DNA from: Ruminococcus sp.
GTDB lineage: Bacteria; Bacillota; Clostridia; Oscillospirales; Ruminococcaceae
Length of the DNA: 40,468 bases
Direction of reading: 5' to 3'
Assembly: GCA_017516465.1 (NCBI GenBank)
Contig: JAFXCR010000035.1
Span: forward strand, 1 to 40,468
The position numbers and the translations under genes were made by a program. The notes beneath the pieces were generated by a model. The model had not been told where the DNA came from, made no database searches, and saw only the letters and a list, made by a program, of their open reading frames with translations. This document shows positions 1-7,998 of the stretch, one piece after another; the stretch's first letter is position 1; every line of letters begins with the position of its first letter.

Positions 1-521
1 CCTGTAACGTAACCGTCTGTCATTTCGAGGTAGCGGGGACCCTTAGCGAGAGTTCCGTACATTGTACCAACCTGTGAACGAAGTCCCTTTCCGAGATCCT
101 CAAGACCTGCACCGATCACGAGACCATCCTCTGAGAATGCGCTCTGTGAACGACCGTAAACGATCTGAAGGAAAAGCTCTCTCATAGCAGTGTTGATAGC
201 ATCGCAAACGAGGTCTGTGTTAAGAGCCTCAAGGATTGTTCTGCCGGGAAGGATTTCTGATGCCATAGCAGCAGAATGAGTCATACCTGAACATCCGATT
301 GTTTCAACGAGACATTCCTGGATGATGCCTTCCTTAACATTAAGAGTGAGCTTACATGTACCCTGCTGAGGTGCACACCAGCCGATACCGTGAGTGAAAC
401 CGGAAATATCCTTAATTTCCTTAGCCTTAACCCACTTTGCTTCCTCTGGGATAGGAGCGGCACCGTGTGCAACGCCCTGAGCGATGGGGCACATTTTTTC
501 AACTTCGTGAGAATAAATCAT
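1..521 (-). CDS. Iron-sulfur cluster assembly scaffold protein, NifU/IscU-like (partial)
   Basis: This minus-strand frame is open from an ATG at 521 to the left window edge, giving 173 residues without a stop, so the C-terminus is missing. A ribosome site (GAAAGGAGT) lies just upstream of the ATG. The protein starts MIYSHEVEKMCPIAQG and contains HGIGWCAPQQGTCKLTL, then ETIGCSGMTHSAAMASEILPG, then DLVCDAINTAMRELF. The Cys spacing and the GCSGMTHSAAMAS segment resemble the NifU N-terminal/IscU fold that holds a nascent Fe-S cluster through conserved cysteines. In clostridia this variant is annotated as an Fe-S scaffold protein, often beside a GGGtGRT protein; that neighbour would lie outside the window. 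A strong promoter and a 7-bp dyad lie in its leader. The family call is from memory of the motifs and is fairly secure; the partner proteins are not visible. Confidence 0.8.
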   Translation of the reverse strand, partial: MIYSHEVEKMCPIAQGVAHGAAPIPEEAKWVKAKEIKDISGFTHGIGWCAPQQGTCKLTLNVKEGIIQECLVETIGCSGMTHSAAMASEILPGRTILEALNTDLVCDAINTAMRELFLQIVYGRSQSAFSEDGLVIGAGLEDLGKGLRSQVGTMYGTLAKGPRYLEMTDGYVT

Positions 522-542
522 AAAAGTACTCCTTTCATATTT

Positions 543-561
543 AAGGTGAGTCATTCACCTT
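543..561 (-). promoter_or_regulatory. Dyad in the 5' leader of the Fe-S scaffold gene
   Basis: AAGGTGA and TCACCTT form a perfect 7-bp inverted repeat with a 5-nt centre, starting about 8 nt after the predicted transcription start. It could be an operator or an mRNA hairpin. It has no T-run, so it is not a classic terminator. Confidence 0.5.
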
Positions 562-575
562 AGCATATATTTTAC

Positions 576-604
576 ATTATACTACATTTCGATGTAAAAA
601 TCAA
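576..604 (-). promoter_or_regulatory. SigA promoter of the Fe-S scaffold gene
   Basis: On the minus strand, TTGATT (599-604) and TATAAT (576-581) are separated by exactly 17 bp. The predicted start is near 569. The spacer itself contains a small palindrome (TACAT, 4 nt, ATGTA). Confidence 0.75.
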
Positions 605-647
605 GTGTTTTTTGAAAATTTAATTAATGCGGAAATAAAACTATGTA

Positions 648-1106
648 TTATCTCCTGTTTTTGAGGAGATATTCCTCTATAATGCAGGCACAGTCATAGA
701 CGCATTCATGGCATGGGCGTTTTTTGTAATATTCTGCGGTGCGATCTTCCGGACGGGAGCTGTTATCAGAGGGGAGAGCGTTTCCGAGCAGCTCACGGCA
801 GATTATTGAGCCGTTTTTCTGCTGGAATGCGTCTGCCATTTCCTTTACCTTAGCATATACTATTGTACGGTTTTCTGTATCCTTCGGTCTGCCCGAACTA
901 AGCTCCAGACCTGCGAGCAAAGCCATCGCCGATACAGCACCACAGGTAAGTCGCATTCTTCCCATACCGCCTCCGAAACCGTCGCTGAGACGCATGGCTG
1001 TATTTGTATCAAGATCGTAAAGATCGGCGAAAGCTCCGAGAACAGACTGAGAACAGTTATATCCTTCAAAGAACAGAGTTTTTGCCTTATCAGCACGTTT
1101 ACTCAT
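648..1106 (-). CDS. C_GCAxxG_C_C family protein
   Basis: A 152-residue protein. The family hallmark is visible: YNCSQSVLGAF near residue 17, GGGMGRMRLTCGAVSAMALL around residues 45-65 (the C-GCAxxG core), a later Cys in ICRELLG, and CHECVYDCACIIEEYL at the C-terminus. These conserved cysteines point to a redox-active or metal-binding small cytosolic protein (Pfam 'putative redox-active protein'); the biochemical role is not established. The start is supported by AGAAGGATAA upstream of the ATG and a promoter further up. It is a single gene, divergent from the dCMP deaminase, and lies upstream of the Fe-S scaffold in the same direction. A shared redox theme with that neighbour is inference. Confidence 0.88.
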   Translation of the reverse strand: MSKRADKAKTLFFEGYNCSQSVLGAFADLYDLDTNTAMRLSDGFGGGMGRMRLTCGAVSAMALLAGLELSSGRPKDTENRTIVYAKVKEMADAFQQKNGSIICRELLGNALPSDNSSRPEDRTAEYYKKRPCHECVYDCACIIEEYLLKNRR

Positions 1107-1142
1107 ATCATGTTATCCTTCTTTCTGCATTTTTGTATTTCA

Positions 1143-1172
1143 AGTATATCACATTATAAGAGTTGATGTCAA
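1143..1172 (-). promoter_or_regulatory. Promoter of the C_GCAxxG_C_C gene
   Basis: Minus strand: TTGACA at 1167-1172 and TATACT at 1143-1148, with an 18-bp spacer. Confidence 0.65.
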
Positions 1173-1192
1173 TACACAAATAATGCCTCTGC

Positions 1193-1222
1193 TTGACAAT
1201 ATCTGTATGTATGTGTTATAAT
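1193..1222 (+). promoter_or_regulatory. Promoter of the dCMP deaminase gene
   Basis: TTGACA at 1193-1198 and TATAAT at 1217-1222, 18-bp spacer. It is divergent from the promoter at 1143-1172, about 20 bp away. Confidence 0.7.
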
Positions 1223-1259
1223 CAGTGTATAAAAAATGGAAGGAAAAGAGGTTATTTTT

Positions 1260-1742
1260 ATGAAAAGAAACGGCTACATAGGCTGGGATGAATATTTCAT
1301 GGGAATCGCCATGCTTTCCGCTGAGAGAAGCAAGGATAATTCCACTCAGGTGGGAGCGTGTATTGTCAACGAAGATAAGAAAATCGTTTCTGTGGGATAT
1401 AACGGTATGCCGACGGGATGTTGTGACGATGATATGCCATGGGAAAGAGAAGGGGAAACCTCACTTGATACAAAATATCCTTTTGTGTGCCATGCTGAGC
1501 TTAATGCTATCCTGAACAGTAATATCGGAAATCTCAGTGGATGTACAGTATATGTGACTCTATTTCCATGCAATGAATGTGCAAAGGCTATTATTCAGTC
1601 GGGGATAAAAAAAGTGGTTTATTATAGTAATAAATATGCTGATACTGAAAGTGTATCTGCCTCTCGTATGCTTTTTGAGCGATGCGGAGTTGTTACAGAA
1701 GCGTATGTACCGACCGGAAAAAAGCTTGTTCTGGAGCTTTAA
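1260..1742 (+). CDS. Deoxycytidylate (dCMP) deaminase
   Basis: A 160-residue zinc enzyme that converts dCMP to dUMP for thymidylate synthesis. The zinc site is clear: CHAEL (His78, Glu80) and PCNEC (Cys104, Cys107). The N-terminal segment GWDEYFMGIAMLSAERSKD and NGMPTGC are typical of the dCMP deaminase/ComEB subgroup rather than of tRNA or cytidine deaminases. The reading frame extends 8 codons further upstream, but the ATG at 1260 has the better ribosome site (AAAAGAGG, about 8 nt spacing). It has its own promoter, so it is probably monocistronic. Its stop codon overlaps the end of the convergent small gene at 1739-1912. Confidence 0.92.
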   Translation: MKRNGYIGWDEYFMGIAMLSAERSKDNSTQVGACIVNEDKKIVSVGYNGMPTGCCDDDMPWEREGETSLDTKYPFVCHAELNAILNSNIGNLSGCTVYVTLFPCNECAKAIIQSGIKKVVYYSNKYADTESVSASRMLFERCGVVTEAYVPTGKKLVLEL

Positions 1743-1912
1743 TGATCTCCGAAGCTGAATTTCTTACTAAGTTCTGAAAGAGAATCCGTTATATTTTCGG
1801 CACAGGCTATGAAGTCCGTCAGAGGCGGCAGAATAAGTCTGTACTTATCCCCGAAAAATCCGGCATAGCTAAGAATCGCAGCTGCGGCAAGAAGCTTTAT
1901 TATTTTTTTCAT
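1739..1912 (-). CDS. 57-residue exported or membrane-anchored small protein, unknown
   Basis: The minus-strand frame starts with MKKIIKLLAAAAILSYAGFF, a charged start followed by a hydrophobic stretch like a signal peptide or anchor, and ends with LSELSKKFSFGDH. A good ribosome site (TTGGGAGTG) sits about 7 nt before the ATG at 1912. It lies downstream of ackA on the same strand, beyond the ackA terminator, and overlaps the end of the dCMP deaminase by a few bases. I recognise no family. The signal-like N-terminus and ribosome site argue that it is translated; whether it makes a stable product is not shown. Confidence 0.55.
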   Translation of the reverse strand: MKKIIKLLAAAAILSYAGFFGDKYRLILPPLTDFIACAENITDSLSELSKKFSFGDH

Positions 1913-1973
1913 ACATCCACACTCCCAAGTATATTATCTCCAGAAAAGCGGATAAAATACACGGATATAAAAA

Positions 1974-2001
1974 ATCCCTTCCATAAAGGAAGGGATCAGA
2001 T
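1974..2001 (-). terminator. Terminator downstream of ackA
   Basis: A 9-bp perfect stem (1974-1982 with 1988-1996) with a 5-nt loop. On the minus strand it is followed by a run of seven T, just after the ackA stop. Confidence 0.85.
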
Positions 2002-2015
2002 ATATGAATTTCGGC

Positions 2016-3215
2016 TTACTTAGAAATAAGTGCGAGTGTATCTCTTGCGATGAGAAGCTCTTCGTTTGTAGGAACTACCCATACATCTACCTTTGAGTCA
2101 GCAGCAGAGATCTTAGCAAGCTTTCCTCTGAGACCGTCATTTACAGCGTTGTCGAGCTTGATTCCGAAGAATTCCATATCATTGCAGACCTGAGCTCTTA
2201 CATCGAAAGCGTTTTCGCCGATACCGCCTGTAAAGAGAACAGCATCAAGACCGTTCATAGCAGCTGCGTATGAGCCGATGTACTTTTTGATCTCGTAAAC
2301 GAGCATATCAGAAACAAGCTTAGCTCTCTCATTTCCGTGAGCAGCAGCATCAGTGATATCACGGTTATCAGAGCCAACGCCGGAAACACCGAGGAAGCCT
2401 GACTTCTTGTTCATGTAATCACTCATTTCAGAGGGAGTGAAATGGTGCTTGTCTGCAACGAATGTAACAGCAGAAGGATCTACTGCACCTGAACGTGTAC
2501 CCATAACAACACCATCAAGAGGAGTGAAGCCCATGGATGTATCAACAGACTTACCGCCGTCAACAGCAGTAATGGATGAACCATTTCCGAGGTGGCATGA
2601 AACGATCTTGAGATCCTTGATATCCTTGCCCATAGCCTCAGCAAGAGCAGCAGAAACGAATCTGTGGGATGTTCCGTGGAAGCCGTACTTTCTTACATGA
2701 AGCTTCTCGTAATCTTCGTAGGGGAGACCGAACATATAAGCCTTGGGGGGCATTGTCTGATGGAAAGCTGTATCAAATACAACTACCTGAGGAACATTTG
2801 CAGGGATAACGCTCTTGCAGGCTCTGAGAGCGAGAGCATGAGCATGGTTGTGAACAGGAGCAAGTTCACGGAGTTCATCGATTTTGTCGATGATCTCGTC
2901 TGTAACGATAACGGACTTATCGAAAATATCAGCACCCTGTACGATTCTGTGACCAACAGCTGAGATTTCGTCCATGCTGTCGATAACCTTTGCATCGCCT
3001 GTTGTAAGAGTTTCAACGAGTTTCATAAAAGCTTCGGTGTGGGTAGGAAAAGCACAATCAGCGTTAAGCTCTCTGCCGTCGCTTGTCTTGTGAGCAATGT
3101 GACCGTCAATACCGATTCTGTCGCAGTTGCCCTTAGCGATAACGCTCTCATCGTCCATATTGATGAGCTGATACTTAAGTGAAGAGCTTCCTGCATTAAC
3201 AACTAAAATAATCAT
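2016..3215 (-). CDS. ackA: Acetate kinase
   Basis: A 399-residue cytosolic enzyme of the acetate/acyl kinase family, normal length. It interconverts acetyl phosphate + ADP with acetate + ATP, the ATP-yielding last step of acetate fermentation. Motifs: N-terminal VVNAGSSSLKYQL, YGFHGTSHRFV, CHLGNGSSITAV, MGTRSGAVDP and FTGGIGENA near the C-terminus. The frame continues 17 codons upstream, but the true start is the ATG at 3215, preceded by AGAAAGGAA. Codon use (AAG, ATC, CTC preferred) differs from most neighbours and matches glyA and purC, as expected for a highly expressed gene. No phosphotransacetylase gene is adjacent. Confidence 0.97.
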   Translation of the reverse strand: MIILVVNAGSSSLKYQLINMDDESVIAKGNCDRIGIDGHIAHKTSDGRELNADCAFPTHTEAFMKLVETLTTGDAKVIDSMDEISAVGHRIVQGADIFDKSVIVTDEIIDKIDELRELAPVHNHAHALALRACKSVIPANVPQVVVFDTAFHQTMPPKAYMFGLPYEDYEKLHVRKYGFHGTSHRFVSAALAEAMGKDIKDLKIVSCHLGNGSSITAVDGGKSVDTSMGFTPLDGVVMGTRSGAVDPSAVTFVADKHHFTPSEMSDYMNKKSGFLGVSGVGSDNRDITDAAAHGNERAKLVSDMLVYEIKKYIGSYAAAMNGLDAVLFTGGIGENAFDVRAQVCNDMEFFGIKLDNAVNDGLRGKLAKISAADSKVDVWVVPTNEELLIARDTLALISK

Positions 3216-3254
3216 GTATGAAAATTCCTTTCTGAAATTAATTTTGCATATACT

Positions 3255-3282
3255 ATTATATACCATTTTTCGTGAAATGCAA
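3255..3282 (-). promoter_or_regulatory. Promoter of ackA
   Basis: Minus strand: TTGCAT at 3277-3282 and TATAAT at 3255-3260, 16-bp spacer, about 40 nt before the ackA start. Confidence 0.65.
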
Positions 3283-3316
3283 GTCTTTTTTTGTAAATTT
3301 TAAAAAACAGCGAAAT

Positions 3317-3334
3317 ATCTACAAAAATGTAGAT
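3317..3334. promoter_or_regulatory. Inverted repeat between ackA and tmcAL
   Basis: ATCTACA and TGTAGAT form a perfect 7-bp dyad with an AAAA centre in the divergent intergenic region. It is positioned to act as an operator for either gene, or as a weak hairpin. No regulator is visible nearby. Confidence 0.4.
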
Positions 3335-3408
3335 TATTTTATAAGTATTCTGTATAAGAAGTAAAAAATAATATAAAATCATTGTTTTTTCAAAAGGGAG
3401 GTAGTAAA

Positions 3409-4611
3409 ATGAAAATCAGCGGTATAATCTGTGAGTATAATCCGTTTCATAATGGACATCTTCACCATATACGCGAGACAAGAAAGAATGGTGCCACACA
3501 TATTGTGGCGGTAATGAGCGGGAATTTCGTCCAGAGGGGCGATACTGCCTATATGGATAAGTTGGAGCGTGCCCGTCTTGCTGTAAGATCTGGTGCAGAT
3601 CTTGTTATAGAACTGCCTGTGCAGTACTGCCTTTCTTCTGCAGAAAAGTTTGCGGAAGGAGCCGTGTATCTTCTTGACAGCCTCGGAGCAGTTGATGAGA
3701 TTTCCTTTGGCAGTGAATGCGGCAGTGTTGAAAAGCTTTTTAAGGCAATGGAGACGATTGAAATTGCAGCTTCACTTTATGAAAAGGATATCCGGCAGAT
3801 AATGGAGAAAGGATATACCTATCCGAGAGCATTAAGCTCTGTGATAAATGGTAAATCTCCTGAAATTGCGGATATAATAACTTCACCGAATAATATGCTT
3901 GCCATTGAATACCTTCGTGCACTGAAAAAGTTCGGTTCATCTGTAAAACCATTCACAATCAACAGAGTACACGCTTCCCATGATGGAATGATGCCCGAAA
4001 ACGGATATGCAAGTGCCTCTTTTATTCGTGAAAAGCTTGCTGGATATAATGAAGCTTCCGTTATAAGCGAATATACTACTTCGATCTGGACCGAGGCAAT
4101 AGACAGTGCTATAAGAAATGGCTCAACAGCTTCTGTTCAGCGGCTTGAAAGAATACTTCTCTATAAGCTGAGAATAACATCTGCCGAGGAAATTGCCGGC
4201 ATCAGCGACGTCGGACAAGGACTTGAAAACAGAATATTCGGGGCAAGAATGGCAGGCTCGCTTGATGAACTGCTGTTCACCGTCAAGACAAAGAGATATA
4301 CAATGTCTCGAATCAGACGCATCATGCTTTGTCTGCTTCTCGGTATAACAAAGGACGATATGAAAAATTATCCTGCTTATGGAAGGATTCTTGCCTTCAA
4401 CGAAAGAGGAAAGGAGATTCTTGCAAAGGCAAAGAACAGTACAAGGATTCCTTTTTCAACTTCAATTGCCAAATTGTCGCAGATTAATGAATCTGCACAG
4501 AGATTTGCAGAACTTGAGATTAAAGCGTCAGATGTATATGGTCTTGCTATGGAAAAAATAACATCTGCCGAAAAGGATTATCGTGCGAAAATAATGATAG
4601 ATATGGAGTAA
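3409..4611 (+). CDS. tmcAL: tRNA(Met) cytidine acetate ligase
   Basis: A 400-residue protein of the TmcAL (former DUF795/YlbM) nucleotidyltransferase-like family. TmcAL activates acetate with ATP and acetylates C34 of elongator tRNA-Met to give ac4C, which secures AUG decoding. Visible motifs are IICEYNPFHNGHLHHI (HxGH-type nucleotide-binding site), AVMSGNFVQRGDTAYMDK, and LVIELPVQYCLSSAEKFAEGAV, all near the N-terminus. The start at 3409 follows GGGAGG with good spacing; the longer open frame upstream lacks such a site. It opens a run of plus-strand genes including two more tRNA modification enzymes. Lying opposite ackA is notable because the enzyme uses acetate, but this could be coincidence. 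Confidence 0.94.
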   Translation: MKISGIICEYNPFHNGHLHHIRETRKNGATHIVAVMSGNFVQRGDTAYMDKLERARLAVRSGADLVIELPVQYCLSSAEKFAEGAVYLLDSLGAVDEISFGSECGSVEKLFKAMETIEIAASLYEKDIRQIMEKGYTYPRALSSVINGKSPEIADIITSPNNMLAIEYLRALKKFGSSVKPFTINRVHASHDGMMPENGYASASFIREKLAGYNEASVISEYTTSIWTEAIDSAIRNGSTASVQRLERILLYKLRITSAEEIAGISDVGQGLENRIFGARMAGSLDELLFTVKTKRYTMSRIRRIMLCLLLGITKDDMKNYPAYGRILAFNERGKEILAKAKNSTRIPFSTSIAKLSQINESAQRFAELEIKASDVYGLAMEKITSAEKDYRAKIMIDME

Positions 4612-4616
4612 AATCA

Positions 4617-5525
4617 ATGTTGAAATCCCCCCCTTTTATAGCCGTAGTTCTGATGATAACGTCATTATTGTCATCATGCGGAACAATAGTGGAAGAAGTG
4701 AATCATGCAGAGGAAGTTTCACAGACAACAATTGCTGCTGTAACGACTGAATCTGCAACTGGAATTCAGGAATCAACAGTTCCTTCGACAACAGTTTCAC
4801 CGACAACAGAACCGTTCTCTGTTGATGTAAGCCTGCCTGAAAATTATGAGCCGCCGTCATCCTATGTGTTGGAAGAATTTGAGACTGTCATGCAGAATCC
4901 TGAGCTTCCTACCGGATGTGAGGTTACAGCTCTTGCTGAGGTGCTTAATTACCTTGGATTTGATATCGACAAGGTTGAGCTGTGTGACGGCTTCATGCCG
5001 ATTGACTATGAAGGTGCTGTCAATATGTATTATGCTTATGTCGGAGATCCGAAATCGAATAACGGATTTGGATGCTATGCACCTGTTATTTTAAAGACAG
5101 CATATGAGTATTTTGAATCAATAGATTCTCCTGCTTATGCCGTAGATCTTACCGGAGCCGAGCTTCGTGATCTTTTCTATCAGATATGTAATGGAAGACC
5201 GGTGATTGTGTGGTCAACGATCAGTCAGGTAGAGAGTACCCCTAATTACAAATGGACTGCCGGAAACGGTGAAGATATGATTTTCAACGACTATCAGCAT
5301 TGTCTTGCTATATACGGTTATGATCTTGATCAGGGAATTATATATGCTGCAGATCCGCTTGTCGGAAATACTACCTATGAAATAAGCAGATTTGAAAGAA
5401 TTTACGATACTATGTACAGGCAGGCGATAGTGATTTGCGGCGATGCTGAAACAGAAGGAAGCTTTGTACGAAATCCTGATATAGAAGAAAACGACGTCTG
5501 GAGCCGTAAAAAACAGCTTGAATAA
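4617..5525 (+). CDS. C39-like (papain-fold) peptidase lipoprotein
   Basis: A 302-residue predicted lipoprotein. The N-terminus has a hydrophobic segment ending LLSSCG, with Cys21 as the lipidation site, then a Thr/Ser/Val-rich linker (about residues 35-75) typical of wall-spanning regions. The globular part matches the C39_2 peptidase family: LPTGCEVTALAEVLNYLG with candidate nucleophile Cys101, NDYQHCLAIYGYD with His228, and AADP with Asp246, in the usual Cys-His-Asp order. It probably cleaves peptides or proteins outside the membrane; the substrate is unknown. It starts 5 nt after the tmcAL stop, so it is probably cotranscribed with it, although no functional link to tRNA modification is evident. 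Confidence 0.82.
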   Translation: MLKSPPFIAVVLMITSLLSSCGTIVEEVNHAEEVSQTTIAAVTTESATGIQESTVPSTTVSPTTEPFSVDVSLPENYEPPSSYVLEEFETVMQNPELPTGCEVTALAEVLNYLGFDIDKVELCDGFMPIDYEGAVNMYYAYVGDPKSNNGFGCYAPVILKTAYEYFESIDSPAYAVDLTGAELRDLFYQICNGRPVIVWSTISQVESTPNYKWTAGNGEDMIFNDYQHCLAIYGYDLDQGIIYAADPLVGNTTYEISRFERIYDTMYRQAIVICGDAETEGSFVRNPDIEENDVWSRKKQLE

Positions 5526-5548
5526 GCTTTAGCTTCGGAGGGGGCAGA

Positions 5549-6211
5549 ATGATAAGGGGAGTGATATTTGACCTTGACGGAACTCTTATTGATTCTATGA
5601 AGATATGGTCGAGGATAGACAGACAGTTTCTTTCCGAAAATGGAATTGAAAATCCACCGGCTGATATTTCCGACAGGGTAAAGAAAATGACACTGGAGGA
5701 ATCCTCACAGTATTTTATAGATGAGTTCGGGCTTTCCTGCACAAAGGAATACGTCATCGACCGCATTGAGGAGCTTGTGAGAATTGAATATGAAGAAAAT
5801 ATTCCGCTTAAACCGTATGCAGCTGAAATACTTGATTTCCTTGATGAACAGGGGATTCCTTACGGAGTAGCAACGGCAACTTATAAAACTCTTGCGGAGA
5901 CTGTTCTGCGTCGGTGCGGAATATATAACAGAATGAAATTCGTTCTGACAGATCAGGAATGTCCTCTCGGAAAGAAATTTCCCGATATATTCCTTAATGC
6001 AGCTGAAAGGCTCGGAACTTCTCCGGATGAGACCCTTGTCGCTGAGGATTCGCTTCACTGCATAAGAACCTCTGTCGGAGCAGGTTTTGTAACGATTGGA
6101 GTATACGATGATGTATCTGCCTGCGACAGTGAGAAAATCGCTGATATGGCAGATTATTACATAAATTCTCTTGAAGAAATGATAAATATAATAAGGAACG
6201 AAAATATATGA
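5549..6211 (+). CDS. HAD-superfamily phosphatase (subfamily IA)
   Basis: A 220-residue protein. Motif I FDLDGTLIDS (Asp8 nucleophile, Asp10) is at the N-terminus, followed by an alpha-helical cap of about 75 residues. Motif II is near ATATYK, a conserved Lys sits in LGKKFPDIFL, and motif IV is VAEDSLH. This layout is that of the beta-phosphoglucomutase/phosphoglycolate phosphatase group of small-molecule phosphatases; the substrate cannot be told from sequence. A strong ribosome site (GGAGGGGG) precedes the ATG. Its end overlaps the mnmA start by 4 nt (ATGA), suggesting translational coupling. Confidence 0.88.
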   Translation: MIRGVIFDLDGTLIDSMKIWSRIDRQFLSENGIENPPADISDRVKKMTLEESSQYFIDEFGLSCTKEYVIDRIEELVRIEYEENIPLKPYAAEILDFLDEQGIPYGVATATYKTLAETVLRRCGIYNRMKFVLTDQECPLGKKFPDIFLNAAERLGTSPDETLVAEDSLHCIRTSVGAGFVTIGVYDDVSACDSEKIADMADYYINSLEEMINIIRNENI

Positions 6212-7272
6212 AAAAAGTCATGGTGGGAATGAGCGGCGGAGTTGATAGTTCTGCTGCGGCACTGCTTTTGAAAAATCAGGGATATGAGGTTGCAGGAGTG
6301 ACATTGAAGCTCTTTTCGCAGGAGGATGTTTCCGGAACAAAAACGTGTGGTTCTCTTTCTGATATCTCAGATGCCCGCAGTGCTTCTGAAAAATTAGGTT
6401 TTGAGCATGAGGTGCTTGATTTATCCGATGATTTCAGAAAATATGTCATGAAATACTTCTGCGACAGCTATTTCTGCGGTCAGACTCCGAATCCATGTAT
6501 TCAGTGCAACAGATATATAAAATTCGGAGCAATGCTTGATTATGCACTTAAAGTCGGATATGACTATATCGCGACAGGACACTATGCTGTATGCGAATTT
6601 GATGAAGCAAGCGGAAGGTGGCTTCTTAAGCGTCCGAAGGACAGGAGTAAGGATCAGTCCTATGTTCTTTATTCGCTGACACAGGAACAGCTTTCTCATA
6701 TAATATTTCCTCTTGGAGATATGGAGAAAATCGAGGCAAGAAATTCTGCTGAATCTGCCGGACTTACAAATTCCCATAAATCCGACAGTCAGGATATTTG
6801 TTTTGTGCCTGATGGCGATTATACCGGATTTATCAGAAAATTCACAGGCATTGAGTCACAGTCCGGAAGATTTCTTGACATTGACGGAAACATTCTCGGT
6901 GAGCATAAAGGTATTATAAATTACACGATAGGTCAGCGCAAAGGACTTGGAGTATCAGCTGGCAGACCTCTTTATGTTGTGAAAAAGGATGTCGGAGAAA
7001 ATACAGTTACTCTGGGTGATGAAAAGGAGCTTTATACCGATTCGCTCATTGCGTATGATGTGAATCTCATATCTGTTCCAGAAATTACAGAGCCAGTAAG
7101 AGTTACAGCAAAAACACGGTACAGCCAGAAGGAGCAGACAGCAATTCTGTCGTCACTCGGAAATGGAGAATATCTTGTTCGGTTTGACAATCCTCAGAGA
7201 GCAGTTACAAGTGGTCAGGCTGTTGTTTTTTATGATGGAAACATTGTGGTTGGCGGAGGAATTATTAAATAA
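6208..7272 (+). CDS. mnmA: tRNA 2-thiouridine(34) synthase MnmA
   Basis: A 354-residue enzyme that thiolates U34 in the anticodon wobble position of tRNA Lys, Glu and Gln, using ATP and sulfur passed from a cysteine desulfurase. Motifs: the ATP-pyrophosphatase loop SGGVDSSAAALLL (residues 9-21), the first catalytic Cys in TPNPCIQCN (Cys97), ATGHYA, KDQSYVLYSL, the second catalytic Cys in SQDICFVPDGDY (Cys198), and the C-terminal barrel with GQRKGLG and FDNPQRAVTSGQAVVFY. Full length with both cysteines present. It is coupled to the HAD gene by a 4-nt overlap. No desulfurase gene lies in this run. Confidence 0.96.
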   Translation: MKKVMVGMSGGVDSSAAALLLKNQGYEVAGVTLKLFSQEDVSGTKTCGSLSDISDARSASEKLGFEHEVLDLSDDFRKYVMKYFCDSYFCGQTPNPCIQCNRYIKFGAMLDYALKVGYDYIATGHYAVCEFDEASGRWLLKRPKDRSKDQSYVLYSLTQEQLSHIIFPLGDMEKIEARNSAESAGLTNSHKSDSQDICFVPDGDYTGFIRKFTGIESQSGRFLDIDGNILGEHKGIINYTIGQRKGLGVSAGRPLYVVKKDVGENTVTLGDEKELYTDSLIAYDVNLISVPEITEPVRVTAKTRYSQKEQTAILSSLGNGEYLVRFDNPQRAVTSGQAVVFYDGNIVVGGGIIK

Positions 7273-7275
7273 GGT

Positions 7276-7998
7276 ATGGAATACAAATTTGAAAAACTTA
7301 CAGATAAAATAACGGTTTGTGCAAGTACAGATCACCGATTTGGCACAGATGCTTTTCTTCTGGCAGATTTTTCTGGATACCGTCAGAAGGATACAGTATG
7401 TGATCTTGGAACAGGCTGCGGAATTATTCCGCTTATCATGCAGAAAAAAATGCCTCCTGCTGTAACGTATGCAGTTGATATACAGGAAGGAGCGATAGAA
7501 CAGCTCCGTCTCGGAATTGAAAGAAGCGAAACAAATGGCATTGTTCCTGTCTGTACTGATCTCAGGGAACTATGGGATGGAGCACCACTTGACAGATGCG
7601 ATCTTGTAACGTGCAATCCACCTTATAAAGCTGTGAATGCTGGCTTTGAAAGTGTTATAGACGCTCAGAAAATCGCACGCCATGAGATTATGTGCAATAT
7701 AGATGATGTGTGCCGTGCTGCAGAAAGACTGCTGAAATTTGGTGGGAGGCTTTGTCTGTGTAATCGTCCTGAACGTCTTGCAGATGTTATTTCTGCTATG
7801 AAGAATCATAATATCGAGCCGAAGCGTCTCAGATTTGTATCAAAGAATTCTGATGAAGCTCCATGGCTGTTTCTTATTGAGGGTAAAAAAGGCTCAAAGT
7901 CATTCATGAAGGTTGAAAAACAGCTGTATATCCGCAGTGGTGACGGCTTCTCTGATGAACTAAAAAGAATCTATGAAACAGGAAAGGAAAGCGTATGA
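7276..7998 (+). CDS. tRNA1(Val) (adenine37-N6)-methyltransferase-like (TrmN6/YabB type)
   Basis: A 240-residue SAM-dependent methyltransferase. It has VCDLGTGCGIIPL (SAM-binding motif I, residues 41-53), an acidic motif II in YAVDIQEGAIE, and the catalytic NPPY (residues 114-117) that marks N6-adenine or N5-glutamine methyltransferases. The N-terminal HRFGTDAFLLADF is characteristic of the TrmN6/YfiC/YabB group. Placement directly before rsmI, with a 4-nt overlap, is the same order as yabB-yabC in Bacillus and supports the assignment. The exact tRNA target is inferred from the family. The ribosome site is weak or distant, so reinitiation after mnmA (3 nt upstream) is likely. Confidence 0.85.
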   Translation: MEYKFEKLTDKITVCASTDHRFGTDAFLLADFSGYRQKDTVCDLGTGCGIIPLIMQKKMPPAVTYAVDIQEGAIEQLRLGIERSETNGIVPVCTDLRELWDGAPLDRCDLVTCNPPYKAVNAGFESVIDAQKIARHEIMCNIDDVCRAAERLLKFGGRLCLCNRPERLADVISAMKNHNIEPKRLRFVSKNSDEAPWLFLIEGKKGSKSFMKVEKQLYIRSGDGFSDELKRIYETGKESV

